In this document: one piece after another, positions 9,099 to 16,735 of the stretch | How positions within the stretch are numbered: position 1 is the stretch's first letter | How the letters are laid out: each line of letters opens with the position of its first letter | Assembly (NCBI GenBank): GCA_964566175.1 | Contig: CAZMHU010000004.1 | Location: 1-64,000, forward strand | Origin: SIG589 sp964566175 | Lineage (GTDB): Bacteria; Bacillota; Clostridia; Oscillospirales; Acutalibacteraceae | Reading direction: 5' to 3' | DNA length: 64,000 bases | The notes under the pieces: generated by a model | The model's database searches: none | What the model saw: only the letters and a program-made list of their open reading frames with translations | Told to the model about the DNA's origin: nothing | Position numbers and translations under genes: made by a program

Positions 9099-10196
9099 AT
9101 GAGAAGTGTAATGGATGTTTTGGATTTGTCGGTTGAGGAAATCGACGGTCTTATAGCCACGGCTGAGGATATTATCAATAATCCCGCGGATTATGCTGAG
9201 CATTGCAAAGGCAAAAAACTCGCAACACTGTTTTTTGAGCCGTCAACACGCACAAGACTCAGTTTTGAGGCGGCAATGCACGAACTCGGAGGCGCTGTTT
9301 TGGGCTTTTCGGAAGCGGCAAGTTCTTCCGCGTCAAAAGGCGAAACTGTTGCGGATACCGCTAGAGTGGTAAGTTGCTATGCCGATATAATCGCAATGCG
9401 TCACAACAAAGAGGGTGCGCCGTTTGTTGCTTCACAGTATGCTTCCGTGCCGATTATAAATGCCGGCGACGGTGGGCACTGTCACCCGACACAGACCCTT
9501 GCGGATTTGTTGACAATACACCGCGAAAAGGGTGGGTTTAATAACATTACCGTCGGTTTTTGCGGCGATTTGAAATTTGGCAGAACCGTCCATTCGCTTA
9601 TCAATGCGCTTTCACGTTATACGGGTATACGCATTGTGCTGATATCACCTAAGGAACTCGCACTGCCGCAATACGTGCGGGAAGATGTTCTCGAGAAAAA
9701 CGGCATACCGTATTTGCAGACCGTAAGTTTAGAGGAATATATGCCGCAACTTGATATAATCTATATGACACGTGTTCAGCGTGAGCGTTTTGCAAGCGAA
9801 GAGGAATACGAGCGTCTGAAAGACAGTTATATTTTAACGCCCGAAAAACTCACAACCGCCAAAGAGGATTTGTGTATACTGCATCCGTTGCCGCGCGTTA
9901 ACGAAATAAGCAAACGTGTTGACAGCGACCCGCGTGCTTGCTATTTCAAACAGGTGTTAAACGGAAAGTATATGCGTATGGCACTCATACTCAAACTTCT
10001 CTCCGACGCCGAAAATGGGGTTGTCCCCGCGGCGGACAAATCGGAAGAAATTCTCGTAAACGTTATAAAGTGCGATAATCCTCACTGCATTACGACCACC
10101 GAACGTGAACTTGACCAAGTTTTCAAGAAAACCGATGGCGGGGAAGATGAGTATCGCTGTATCTACTGCGAGAGCAGTAAAACCTTTAAAAAATAG
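9099..10196 (+). CDS. pyrB: Aspartate carbamoyltransferase fused to a PyrI-like zinc domain
   Basis: The first 305 or so residues are catalytic PyrB, which condenses carbamoyl phosphate with aspartate: FFEPSTRTR (45-53) binds carbamoyl phosphate, HPTQTLADLL (129-138) and HPLPRV (262-267) are conserved. The last 60 residues contain Cys325-x4-Cys330 and Cys354-x2-Cys357, the zinc pattern of the C-terminal domain of the regulatory chain PyrI, with the typical CDNPHCIT wording. The ATP/CTP-binding N-terminal half of PyrI is absent. An AAAGGG site supports the ATG at 9099; an in-frame ATG at 9081 lies inside pyrE. PyrB-PyrI fusions are known in some bacteria, Thermotoga maritima being the example I recall. 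Confidence 0.92.
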   Translation: MRSVMDVLDLSVEEIDGLIATAEDIINNPADYAEHCKGKKLATLFFEPSTRTRLSFEAAMHELGGAVLGFSEAASSSASKGETVADTARVVSCYADIIAMRHNKEGAPFVASQYASVPIINAGDGGHCHPTQTLADLLTIHREKGGFNNITVGFCGDLKFGRTVHSLINALSRYTGIRIVLISPKELALPQYVREDVLEKNGIPYLQTVSLEEYMPQLDIIYMTRVQRERFASEEEYERLKDSYILTPEKLTTAKEDLCILHPLPRVNEISKRVDSDPRACYFKQVLNGKYMRMALILKLLSDAENGVVPAADKSEEILVNVIKCDNPHCITTTERELDQVFKKTDGGEDEYRCIYCESSKTFKK

Positions 10197-10206
10197 GGTT
10201 TGTGCC

Positions 10207-10235
10207 TTGACATAAGCCGTGGCGTATGTTAAAAT
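10207..10235 (+). promoter_or_regulatory. Promoter of the pur operon
   Basis: TTGACA (10207-10212) and TAAAAT (10230-10235) are separated by 17 bases, about 23 bp upstream of the riboswitch P1 stem. No clear terminator was seen after pyrB, so some readthrough from the pyr operon is possible. Confidence 0.8.
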
Positions 10236-10257
10236 AATCTGCGTAACAGTTTATAAT

Positions 10258-10343
10258 ATTTCCTGTGACTGACGGAACAGCGGAGCACCGCAAAGGAGCA
10301 GGAAATATGGGGTTTTCCCCGCTAAAAGCCGACCGTCTGGGCA
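10258..10343 (+). promoter_or_regulatory. ZTP riboswitch (pfl motif)
   Basis: The P1 stem ATTTCCTG (10258-10265) pairs perfectly with CAGGAAAT (10299-10306). It encloses GTGACTGACGGAAC and a GGAGCACC segment. The conserved 3' block CCGTCTGGGCA lies at 10333-10343. This matches the pfl motif, which senses ZTP/AICAR (signals of low 10-formyl-tetrahydrofolate) and turns expression on. The GGGCA end of the ligand-binding pseudoknot is also the 5' edge of the following terminator, giving the usual exclusive choice. The downstream operon makes purines and ends with a 10-formyl-THF enzyme, which fits. Confidence 0.9.
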
Positions 10344-10380
10344 CACCTAACTCACCTGTGGGTTAAGTGTGCCCTTTTTT
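10339..10380 (+). terminator. Riboswitch-controlled terminator upstream of purE
   Basis: GGGCACAC (10339-10346) pairs with GTGTGCCC (10367-10374), extended by TAAC with GTTA, and is followed by six T residues. It overlaps the 3' pseudoknot strand of the ZTP riboswitch. Confidence 0.88.
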
Positions 10381-10403
10381 GTTTTTATGAAAAGGAGATT
10401 ACT

Positions 10404-10892
10404 ATGAAAAAAGTCGGAATTGTTATGGGCAGTGACAGTGACCTGCCTATTGTAAAGAAAGCAGTGGACGTACTGCGTGATTTCGGTGTACCGTTTGAAG
10501 TGCACGTTTATTCGGCGCACAGAACACCCGAAGAATCACGCAATTTTGCCGTCAATGCCAGAGCAAACGGCTTCGGTGCTATAATCGCGGCGGCGGGAAT
10601 GGCGGCACATTTGGCAGGTGCTATTGCCGCAAACACTACTCTTCCCGTTATCGGTATACCCTGTAAATCTTCCAATCTTGACGGCATTGATGCCCTTCTC
10701 TCAACCGTACAGATGCCCTCCGGCATACCGGTTGCGACTGTTGCCGTAAACGGGGGTGCCAATGCCGCTTTGCTTTGTATACAAATTTTGGCGGTTGAGG
10801 ATAAAACCCTTGCCGAAAGACTTGACAAAAAGCGTGCGGACGATGCCGCCGCTGTGCTTGAAAAGGATAAAGATATTATTTCAAGGCTTTAA
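10404..10892 (+). CDS. purE: 5-(carboxyamino)imidazole ribonucleotide mutase
   Basis: PurE (162 residues) forms 4-carboxy-AIR. Motifs include GSDSDLP (8-14), SAHRTPE (about 39-45) and GMAAHLAG (about 72-79). It is the first gene after the ZTP riboswitch, with an AAGGAG site. No purK follows. Whether it is the class I mutase, which needs PurK, or the class II AIR carboxylase, which does not, cannot be settled here; purK may lie elsewhere. Confidence 0.93.
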   Translation: MKKVGIVMGSDSDLPIVKKAVDVLRDFGVPFEVHVYSAHRTPEESRNFAVNARANGFGAIIAAAGMAAHLAGAIAANTTLPVIGIPCKSSNLDGIDALLSTVQMPSGIPVATVAVNGGANAALLCIQILAVEDKTLAERLDKKRADDAAAVLEKDKDIISRL

Positions 10893-10936
10893 TTTTTAAC
10901 CTTGCAAATATAAAAAATTAAAAGGAGATAATCACT

Positions 10937-11623
10937 ATGGCAAAAAAACTTGTTTACACCGGAAAGACAAAGGACGTATTCGCATTGGACAATGGCAACT
11001 ATTTGCTTAAGTTTAAGGACGATTGCACCGGCAAAGACGGCGTTTTCGATCCGGGAGAGAATTCTGTTGGCTTGACTATTGAGGGTGTCGGCGATGTAAA
11101 TTTACGAATGTCGGTATACTTTTTCGAAAAGGTTAACGAAGCCGGTATTAAAACCCATTTTGTAAACGCAAATCTTGACGATACAACAATGGAAGTTCTT
11201 CCCGCAAAGGTTTTCGGTCACGGTCTTGAGGTTATTTGCCGCCACAAGGCAGTAGGCAGTTTCTTCCGCCGCTACGGTGATTATATCGAAGAGGGTGCAG
11301 ATCTTCCCGCATATGTTGAAATGACCTTTAAGGACGACGCAAAAGGCGACCCGCTCGTAACAAAGGATGGTCTTGTTGACCTCGGCGTTATGACTGCAAA
11401 ACAGTATGACGATATCAAAGAAATGACCCAGAAGATTACCAAAATCGTTGCCGACGATTTGAAAGAAAAAGATTTGGTTCTTTACGATATTAAATTCGAA
11501 TTCGGATATGACAAGGACGGCAATGTAATGCTCATCGACGAGATTGCTTCGGGTAATATGCGCGTTTACAAGAACGGCGAATATATCGACCCGATGACCC
11601 TTTCGGAACTTTTCTTTGCGTAA
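10937..11623 (+). CDS. purC: SAICAR synthetase
   Basis: PurC (228 residues) couples aspartate to CAIR using ATP. The N-terminal YTGKTKDVF, the central EVICRHKAVGSF and the C-terminal DIKFEFGYDKDGNVMLIDEI match the family. The segment after DEI reads ASGNMRVY, whereas many PurC proteins have SPDxxR there, so this is a divergent subgroup. It has an AAAGGAG site and lies 12 bp before purF. Length is near the family norm of about 235. Confidence 0.9.
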   Translation: MAKKLVYTGKTKDVFALDNGNYLLKFKDDCTGKDGVFDPGENSVGLTIEGVGDVNLRMSVYFFEKVNEAGIKTHFVNANLDDTTMEVLPAKVFGHGLEVICRHKAVGSFFRRYGDYIEEGADLPAYVEMTFKDDAKGDPLVTKDGLVDLGVMTAKQYDDIKEMTQKITKIVADDLKEKDLVLYDIKFEFGYDKDGNVMLIDEIASGNMRVYKNGEYIDPMTLSELFFA

Positions 11624-11634
11624 AGGAGTAAACA

Positions 11635-13053
11635 ATGGGCGGTTTTTTTGGTGCTGTCGGTAAACACGATGTTATAGGTGATGTGTTTTTCGGCACGGAT
11701 TACCATTCTCATCTCGGCACACGCCGTGCCGGAATGGCGGCGTATAACACCGAAGTCGGACTTCAGCGTGATATACATAATATTGAAAATTCACCCTTTC
11801 GGACGAAGTTTGAAAAGGTATTTGACGAGATGCATGGTACTGCTGCTATCGGTTGCATAAGCGACTTTGAGCCTCAGCCTCTCATAATACGCTCCCATCT
11901 CGGCGCGTATGCTATTTCGTTTATCGGTATTGTAAACAATGCAATGCCATTGATTGAAAAGTATCTTGCCAATGTTCATTTCAACGCAATGACCGGTGGT
12001 AATATCAACACAACGGAACTTATTGCGGCGCTTATAAACCAGAAGGACAGCATAACCGAGGGAATACGTTTTGTTCAAGAGGTTATTGACGGCACGGCAT
12101 CGATACTTATTCTGAAGGATGACGGCAGTATAATCGCATCACGCGATCGCTACGGCAGAATACCCGTTTCGGTCGGCAAGGGTGAAGAAGGTTTTTGCGT
12201 TGCGTTTGAGTCTTTTGCCTACAAAAAACTCGGCTATGAGGATTATAAGGAACTAGGCCCTGCCGAAATAGTAAAATTGACGGCAGACGGCGTTACGCAA
12301 CTCGCTCCCGCGGGAAAAGAGATGAAGATGTGCGCTTTTTTGTGGGGATATTACGGTTACCCTACTTCGGTTTACGAGGGCGTCAATGTTGAACTAATGC
12401 GTTACCGCAACGGTGAGATAATGGCAGAAAATGACAAATCCTCAGGCAATGTGGGCGAACTTGATTATATTGTCGGCGTGCCGGATTCGGGCACACCCCA
12501 CGCAATCGGCTATGCCAACAAGAGCGGAATACCCTTTGCAAGAGCGTTTATAAAATACACCCCAACCTGGGCACGCAGTTTTACAACACAAAAACAGAGT
12601 GAGCGCAGTAGGGTTGCAAAAATGAAACAAATTCCCGTGCACGATTTAATAAAGGATAAAAATCTTTTGTTCGTCGATGACTCTATCGTTCGCGGAACAC
12701 AACTTAAAGAAACGGTTGATTTTCTTTATTCAAACGGTGCAAAAGCGGTGCATATGCGTTCTGCCTGTCCACCGATAATGTACGGTTGCAAATATCTCAA
12801 CTTCACGAGAACGACCAATGAAATGGAACTCATCGCACGCCGTATTATTATGGAACTTGAGGGCGAAGATGGCTTTAAACATATGGACGAATACAGCGAC
12901 TCCGCAACCGAGCGCGGTCGCAAACTTCGCCGTACGATTTCGGATAAATTCAACTTTGCATCACTCGAATTTCAGTCCCTTGAGGGTATTATAAAAGCAA
13001 TAGGAATAGAGCCTTGCAAACTTTGCACCTATTGTTGGAACGGAAAGGAATAA
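11635..13053 (+). CDS. purF: Amidophosphoribosyltransferase-like protein lacking the N-terminal cysteine
   Basis: The 472-residue protein has an N-terminal Ntn-hydrolase-like glutaminase domain (about 1-230) and a C-terminal phosphoribosyltransferase domain with the PRPP loop FVDDSIVRG (346-354) and GVPDSG (281-286). That is the PurF layout for PRPP to phosphoribosylamine. The start reads MGGFFGAVG, not Met-Cys-Gly, so the nucleophile that hydrolyses glutamine is absent, and the usual HRGQ segment reads HLGTRR. AAAGGAG fixes this ATG, and no upstream Met-Cys exists in frame. Cysteines 378, 385, 461, 464 and 467 could bind an Fe-S cluster, as in the Bacillus enzyme. It may use free ammonia or have another role. 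Confidence 0.8.
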   Translation: MGGFFGAVGKHDVIGDVFFGTDYHSHLGTRRAGMAAYNTEVGLQRDIHNIENSPFRTKFEKVFDEMHGTAAIGCISDFEPQPLIIRSHLGAYAISFIGIVNNAMPLIEKYLANVHFNAMTGGNINTTELIAALINQKDSITEGIRFVQEVIDGTASILILKDDGSIIASRDRYGRIPVSVGKGEEGFCVAFESFAYKKLGYEDYKELGPAEIVKLTADGVTQLAPAGKEMKMCAFLWGYYGYPTSVYEGVNVELMRYRNGEIMAENDKSSGNVGELDYIVGVPDSGTPHAIGYANKSGIPFARAFIKYTPTWARSFTTQKQSERSRVAKMKQIPVHDLIKDKNLLFVDDSIVRGTQLKETVDFLYSNGAKAVHMRSACPPIMYGCKYLNFTRTTNEMELIARRIIMELEGEDGFKHMDEYSDSATERGRKLRRTISDKFNFASLEFQSLEGIIKAIGIEPCKLCTYCWNGKE

Positions 13054-13058
13054 ATACT

Positions 13059-14102
13059 ATGAATATGCAGTCTAAATCCGACAGTTACGCTGCTGCCGGT
13101 GTTGATATTACCGCAGGCTACAAGGCGGTTGAACTTATGAAACAACACATTGCGAAAACCGTCACAAAGGGCGTTTGCTCCGACCTCGGCGGTTTCGGCG
13201 GACTGTTTGAACTTGACCTTGAAGGCATTTCAAAACCTGTTTTAGTTAGCGGAACAGACGGTGTCGGAACGAAACTTAAAATCGCTTTTTTGATGGACAA
13301 ACACGATACAGTCGGTATCGACTGTGTTGCGATGTGCGTAAACGATATAATCTGCTGCGGTGCAAAACCGCTTTTCTTCCTTGATTATATCGCCTGCGGC
13401 AAAAATGTCCCCGAGAGAATTGAAAGTATTGTTAAGGGTGTTTGTGACGGCTGTGTTCAGTCGGGCGCCGCTTTAATAGGCGGTGAAACCGCCGAAATGC
13501 CCGGTTTTTATCCCGTTGATGAGTATGACCTTGCGGGTTATTGTACCGGCGTTGTTGACAAATCTAAGATAATCGACAATAAAACAATGCAAGAGGGTGA
13601 CATTTTGATTGCCCTTCCGTCAAGCGGTGTTCACTCAAACGGATTTTCGCTTGTTCGCAAGGTTTTCGATGTTGAAAACGCGGATATCAAGTCCCCCTGT
13701 GATGAACTCGGCGGTAAGTCGATAGGCGAAACATTGCTGACTCCGACGAGAATTTATGTTAAGCCGGTTTTGGCACTTCTCGAAAAGGTAAAAGTCAGGG
13801 CAATTTCTCATATTACCGGCGGCGGTTTTTACGAAAATATTCCGCGTAGCATTCCCGATGGTTTCGGTGCTCGCGTTGATAAGAGCAAAATCCGCATTTT
13901 GCCGATATTCGACCTCATCGCAAAGACAGGCAATATAGACGAACGTGATATGTTCAACACCTTTAATATGGGTGTCGGTATGAGTATCGTTGTTCCCGCA
14001 GAGCAGGCAGACCTTGCACTTGAGATTTTGCGTGAAAACGGTGAAGATGCGTATATCATAGGCAATATTGTCAAATCCGAGCAGAAAATTACAATTTGCT
14101 GA
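13059..14102 (+). CDS. purM: Phosphoribosylformylglycinamidine cyclo-ligase (AIR synthetase)
   Basis: PurM (347 residues) closes the imidazole ring of FGAM to give AIR. Signature segments are YAAAGVDI (8-15), SGTDGVGTKLKIA and GGETAEMPGFY. The ATG at 13059 (MNMQSKSDSY) is chosen because GGAAAGGAA is well placed; an in-frame ATG 45 bp upstream lies within purF. It starts 5 bp after the purF stop. Confidence 0.95.
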   Translation: MNMQSKSDSYAAAGVDITAGYKAVELMKQHIAKTVTKGVCSDLGGFGGLFELDLEGISKPVLVSGTDGVGTKLKIAFLMDKHDTVGIDCVAMCVNDIICCGAKPLFFLDYIACGKNVPERIESIVKGVCDGCVQSGAALIGGETAEMPGFYPVDEYDLAGYCTGVVDKSKIIDNKTMQEGDILIALPSSGVHSNGFSLVRKVFDVENADIKSPCDELGGKSIGETLLTPTRIYVKPVLALLEKVKVRAISHITGGGFYENIPRSIPDGFGARVDKSKIRILPIFDLIAKTGNIDERDMFNTFNMGVGMSIVVPAEQADLALEILRENGEDAYIIGNIVKSEQKITIC

Positions 14103-14119
14103 TTTTCGGAGGATCGAAA

Positions 14120-14725
14120 ATGCCGGATATTAAAAAAATTGCCGTTCTTGTTTCGGGCGGCGGAACAAATCTGCAAGCATTGCTTGACGCCGAGAAAAGC
14201 GGGATAATACATAGCGGTAAAATCTCGCTTGTGGTGTCTAACAACAAAAACGCATATGCGCTGACACGTGCTGAAAAGGCAGGTGTTGAGTCTGCCGTAC
14301 TTATAAAAAGTGAGTGCGGCGGACAGCGCGGCTTTGAAGAAGAACTTGTAAAACTTCTTCGCCAAAAGGATATTGATGTTGTGGTGCTTGCGGGATTTAT
14401 GACAATTCTCAGCGATTATTTTATAAAGGCTTTTGAGCGGAGGATTATAAATGTCCATCCTTCGCTCATACCCGCTTTTTGCGGAAAAGGCTATTACGGT
14501 TTGCGTGTTCACGAAGAAGCATTGCGCTACGGTGTAAAAGTCACGGGTGCTACCGTCCATTTCGTCAACGAAATTCCCGACGGCGGCGAGATAATAATGC
14601 AAAAAGCAGTGAACGTTTGCGACGGTGACACGCCGGAAATACTTCAAAAACGCGTAATGGAACAGGCGGAGTGGGTTATACTTCCGCAGGCGGTAGAAAA
14701 GGTTTGCGCTGATTTTACCAAATAA
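14120..14725 (+). CDS. purN: Phosphoribosylglycinamide formyltransferase
   Basis: PurN (201 residues) transfers a formyl group from 10-formyl-THF to GAR. The catalytic triad is visible as Asn111 and His113 in NVHPSLIPAF, with Asp154 in EIPDGGEI; SGGGTNLQ (12-19) binds phosphate. The start is set by GGAGG 8 bp upstream of ATG 14120; an earlier in-frame ATG lies inside purM. Formyl donor supply comes from fhs at the end of the same operon. Confidence 0.95.
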   Translation: MPDIKKIAVLVSGGGTNLQALLDAEKSGIIHSGKISLVVSNNKNAYALTRAEKAGVESAVLIKSECGGQRGFEEELVKLLRQKDIDVVVLAGFMTILSDYFIKAFERRIINVHPSLIPAFCGKGYYGLRVHEEALRYGVKVTGATVHFVNEIPDGGEIIMQKAVNVCDGDTPEILQKRVMEQAEWVILPQAVEKVCADFTK

Positions 14726-14747
14726 AAAATTATGAATGGTGATTTGT

Positions 14748-15491
14748 ATGGCATTATATGATTTGAAAAAACTACTCGGTGAAAACTCCTATCCCGGCAG
14801 GGGTATCGTTATCGGAAAATCCGCTGACGGCAAAAATGCGATGATAGCATATTTTATTATGGGACGCAGTGAAAACAGTCGCAACCGCATTTTTGAGCGT
14901 TTTGACGGCGGTATGCGCACAAAGGCGTTTGACGAAAGCAAACTTTCCGACCCGAGCCTTATTATCTATAACCCGTATTTAAACACCAAGGGCGGAAATA
15001 TAGATATTATCACCAACGGTGACCAAACCGATACTGTTTTCGAATATATCAACAGCAGCGAAAACAGCGGCAAAACCGACAATTTCGAACAGGCTTTGGG
15101 CATACGTGAATTCGAACCTGACGCCCCCAACTTTACACCTCGCATATCGGGAATTTGCTATTACTGTTTCAAAAGAAATACCTTCGCTTATAAACTTTCG
15201 ATACTGAAATCGGCAAACGGCAGAGGAAATGCCTGTCGCAGATTTTTCTATGATTACGGCGAGGGCGAAAATGGCATAGGCCATTTCATACACACATACA
15301 AATGCGACGGTAACCCTATACCGTCATTTTACGGCGAGCCGGAAGAGGTTGCACTTCCGAATGCAGCGGAAGAATTGGCAGATCTCGTTTGGAACAATCT
15401 TAACGAAGACAATAAGGTGTCGCTCTTTGTAAGATGTGTTCCGCTTGACGGCAGTGAACCGACCGAAATTATTATTAACAAAAACAAATAA
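14748..15491 (+). CDS. purO: Archaeal-type (PurO-like) IMP cyclohydrolase
   Basis: This 247-residue protein resembles the PurO-type IMP cyclohydrolase family (Pfam IMP_cyclohyd), first described in archaea. It shows SYPGRGIVIGKSADG near the N-terminus, YFIMGRSENSRNRIF and NGDQTD in the middle, and a C-terminal half rich in conserved aromatic and Arg positions. It would close FAICAR to IMP, the last purine step. The next gene is a PurH formyltransferase domain without its cyclohydrolase half, which strongly supports this assignment. The ATG at 14748 (MALYDLKK) is preferred over 14736 because GGTGA is better spaced. Confidence 0.85.
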   Translation: MALYDLKKLLGENSYPGRGIVIGKSADGKNAMIAYFIMGRSENSRNRIFERFDGGMRTKAFDESKLSDPSLIIYNPYLNTKGGNIDIITNGDQTDTVFEYINSSENSGKTDNFEQALGIREFEPDAPNFTPRISGICYYCFKRNTFAYKLSILKSANGRGNACRRFFYDYGEGENGIGHFIHTYKCDGNPIPSFYGEPEEVALPNAAEELADLVWNNLNEDNKVSLFVRCVPLDGSEPTEIIINKNK

Positions 15492-15502
15492 GGAGTCGTA
15501 AT

Positions 15503-16687
15503 ATGAAAGAATTTGAACTTAAATACGGCTGTAATCCCAATCAAAAGCCGGCAAAGATCTTTATGCAGGACGGCAGTGAACTTCCGATAGAGATTTTGTG
15601 CGGCAGACCGGGATATATAAATTTCTTGGACGCATTCAACTCTTGGCAACTCGTGCGTGAACTCAAAGAGGCTTTAGGTCTGCCCGCAGTTACTTCTTTT
15701 AAGCACGTAAGCCCCACATCGGCGGCAGTAGGCATTCCGCTTTCCGATCGTCTGAAAAAAGCCTGTTTTGTCGATGATATCGAAGACCTCGATGCGTCGT
15801 CGCTTGCTTGTGCATATGCGCGTGCGAGAGGTACCGACAGAATGTGTTCTTTCGGTGACTGGGTAGCACTCTCCGATGTTTGCGATGTTACTACCGCAAA
15901 ACTCATAAAGCGTGAGGTTTCGGACGGCGTTATCGCACCGGGATATGAACCCGAAGCACTCGAAATTTTAAAAAGCAAACGCAATGGTAACTACAACATC
16001 GTAAAAATCGACCCCGATTATGTGCCTGCTTCCCTTGAACATAAACAGGTTTACGGAATAACATTCGAGCAGGGAAGAAACAATTTCAAAATTGATAAGA
16101 GCCTGCTTTCAAATATTGTAACGGTTAATAAGACATTGCCCGATACTGCGGTGCGTGACCTTATAATATCGCTTATAACTTTAAAGTATACACAGTCAAA
16201 TTCAGTTTGCTTTGCGGTTGACGGACAGGCAATAGGCGTAGGTGCGGGTCAGCAATCACGTATTCACTGCACTCGCCTTGCGGGAACAAAGGCAGACACT
16301 TGGTTCTTGCGCCAGCACGATAAGGTACTTTCTTTGCCCTTTAAAGATACTCTAGGCAGACCCGAACGTGATAATGTTATCGACGGATACATAAACTGCA
16401 ATGAAGAGGACGTATGTGCCGACGGAAATTGGGAAAAGTATTTCACCGCTAAACCCGAACCCTTAACCGCAAAAGAAAAGGCGGAATATCTTTCTGCTGT
16501 TGACGGCGTTGCTCTCGGTTCGGATGCTTTCTTCCCGTTTGATGATAATATCGAGCGTGCAAAGCGCAGTGGCGTAAAATATATCGCCGAACCGGGCGGT
16601 TCAATCCGTGACGATGCCGTTATAGCCTGCTGTGATAAATATGACATTGCAATGGCGTTTACGGGAATGCGACTGTTCCACCACTGA
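15503..16687 (+). CDS. purH: Stand-alone AICAR formyltransferase
   Basis: The 394-residue protein corresponds to the C-terminal AICAR transformylase part of bifunctional PurH and lacks the N-terminal MGS-like IMP cyclohydrolase domain. It starts directly with LKYGCNPNQKPA. Lys67-His68 (SFKHVSPTSAAVG) correspond to the catalytic Lys-His of the family, although canonical PurH has ANPCG after it. Near the end are GGSIRDD and GMRLFHH. It converts AICAR and 10-formyl-THF to FAICAR, passed to the cyclohydrolase encoded immediately upstream. AICAR is the precursor of ZTP, so this step links to the riboswitch. Confidence 0.9.
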   Translation: MKEFELKYGCNPNQKPAKIFMQDGSELPIEILCGRPGYINFLDAFNSWQLVRELKEALGLPAVTSFKHVSPTSAAVGIPLSDRLKKACFVDDIEDLDASSLACAYARARGTDRMCSFGDWVALSDVCDVTTAKLIKREVSDGVIAPGYEPEALEILKSKRNGNYNIVKIDPDYVPASLEHKQVYGITFEQGRNNFKIDKSLLSNIVTVNKTLPDTAVRDLIISLITLKYTQSNSVCFAVDGQAIGVGAGQQSRIHCTRLAGTKADTWFLRQHDKVLSLPFKDTLGRPERDNVIDGYINCNEEDVCADGNWEKYFTAKPEPLTAKEKAEYLSAVDGVALGSDAFFPFDDNIERAKRSGVKYIAEPGGSIRDDAVIACCDKYDIAMAFTGMRLFHH

Positions 16688-16735
16688 TAATAAACAACAA
16701 AGCGATGCTTTTTGTCACACTGACGGAGGAAAAAT

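Noticed and set aside
13829..14647. 272-codon reverse-strand frame opposite purM and purN
   Set aside because: It spans two confidently identified genes on the other strand and shows no protein-family features.
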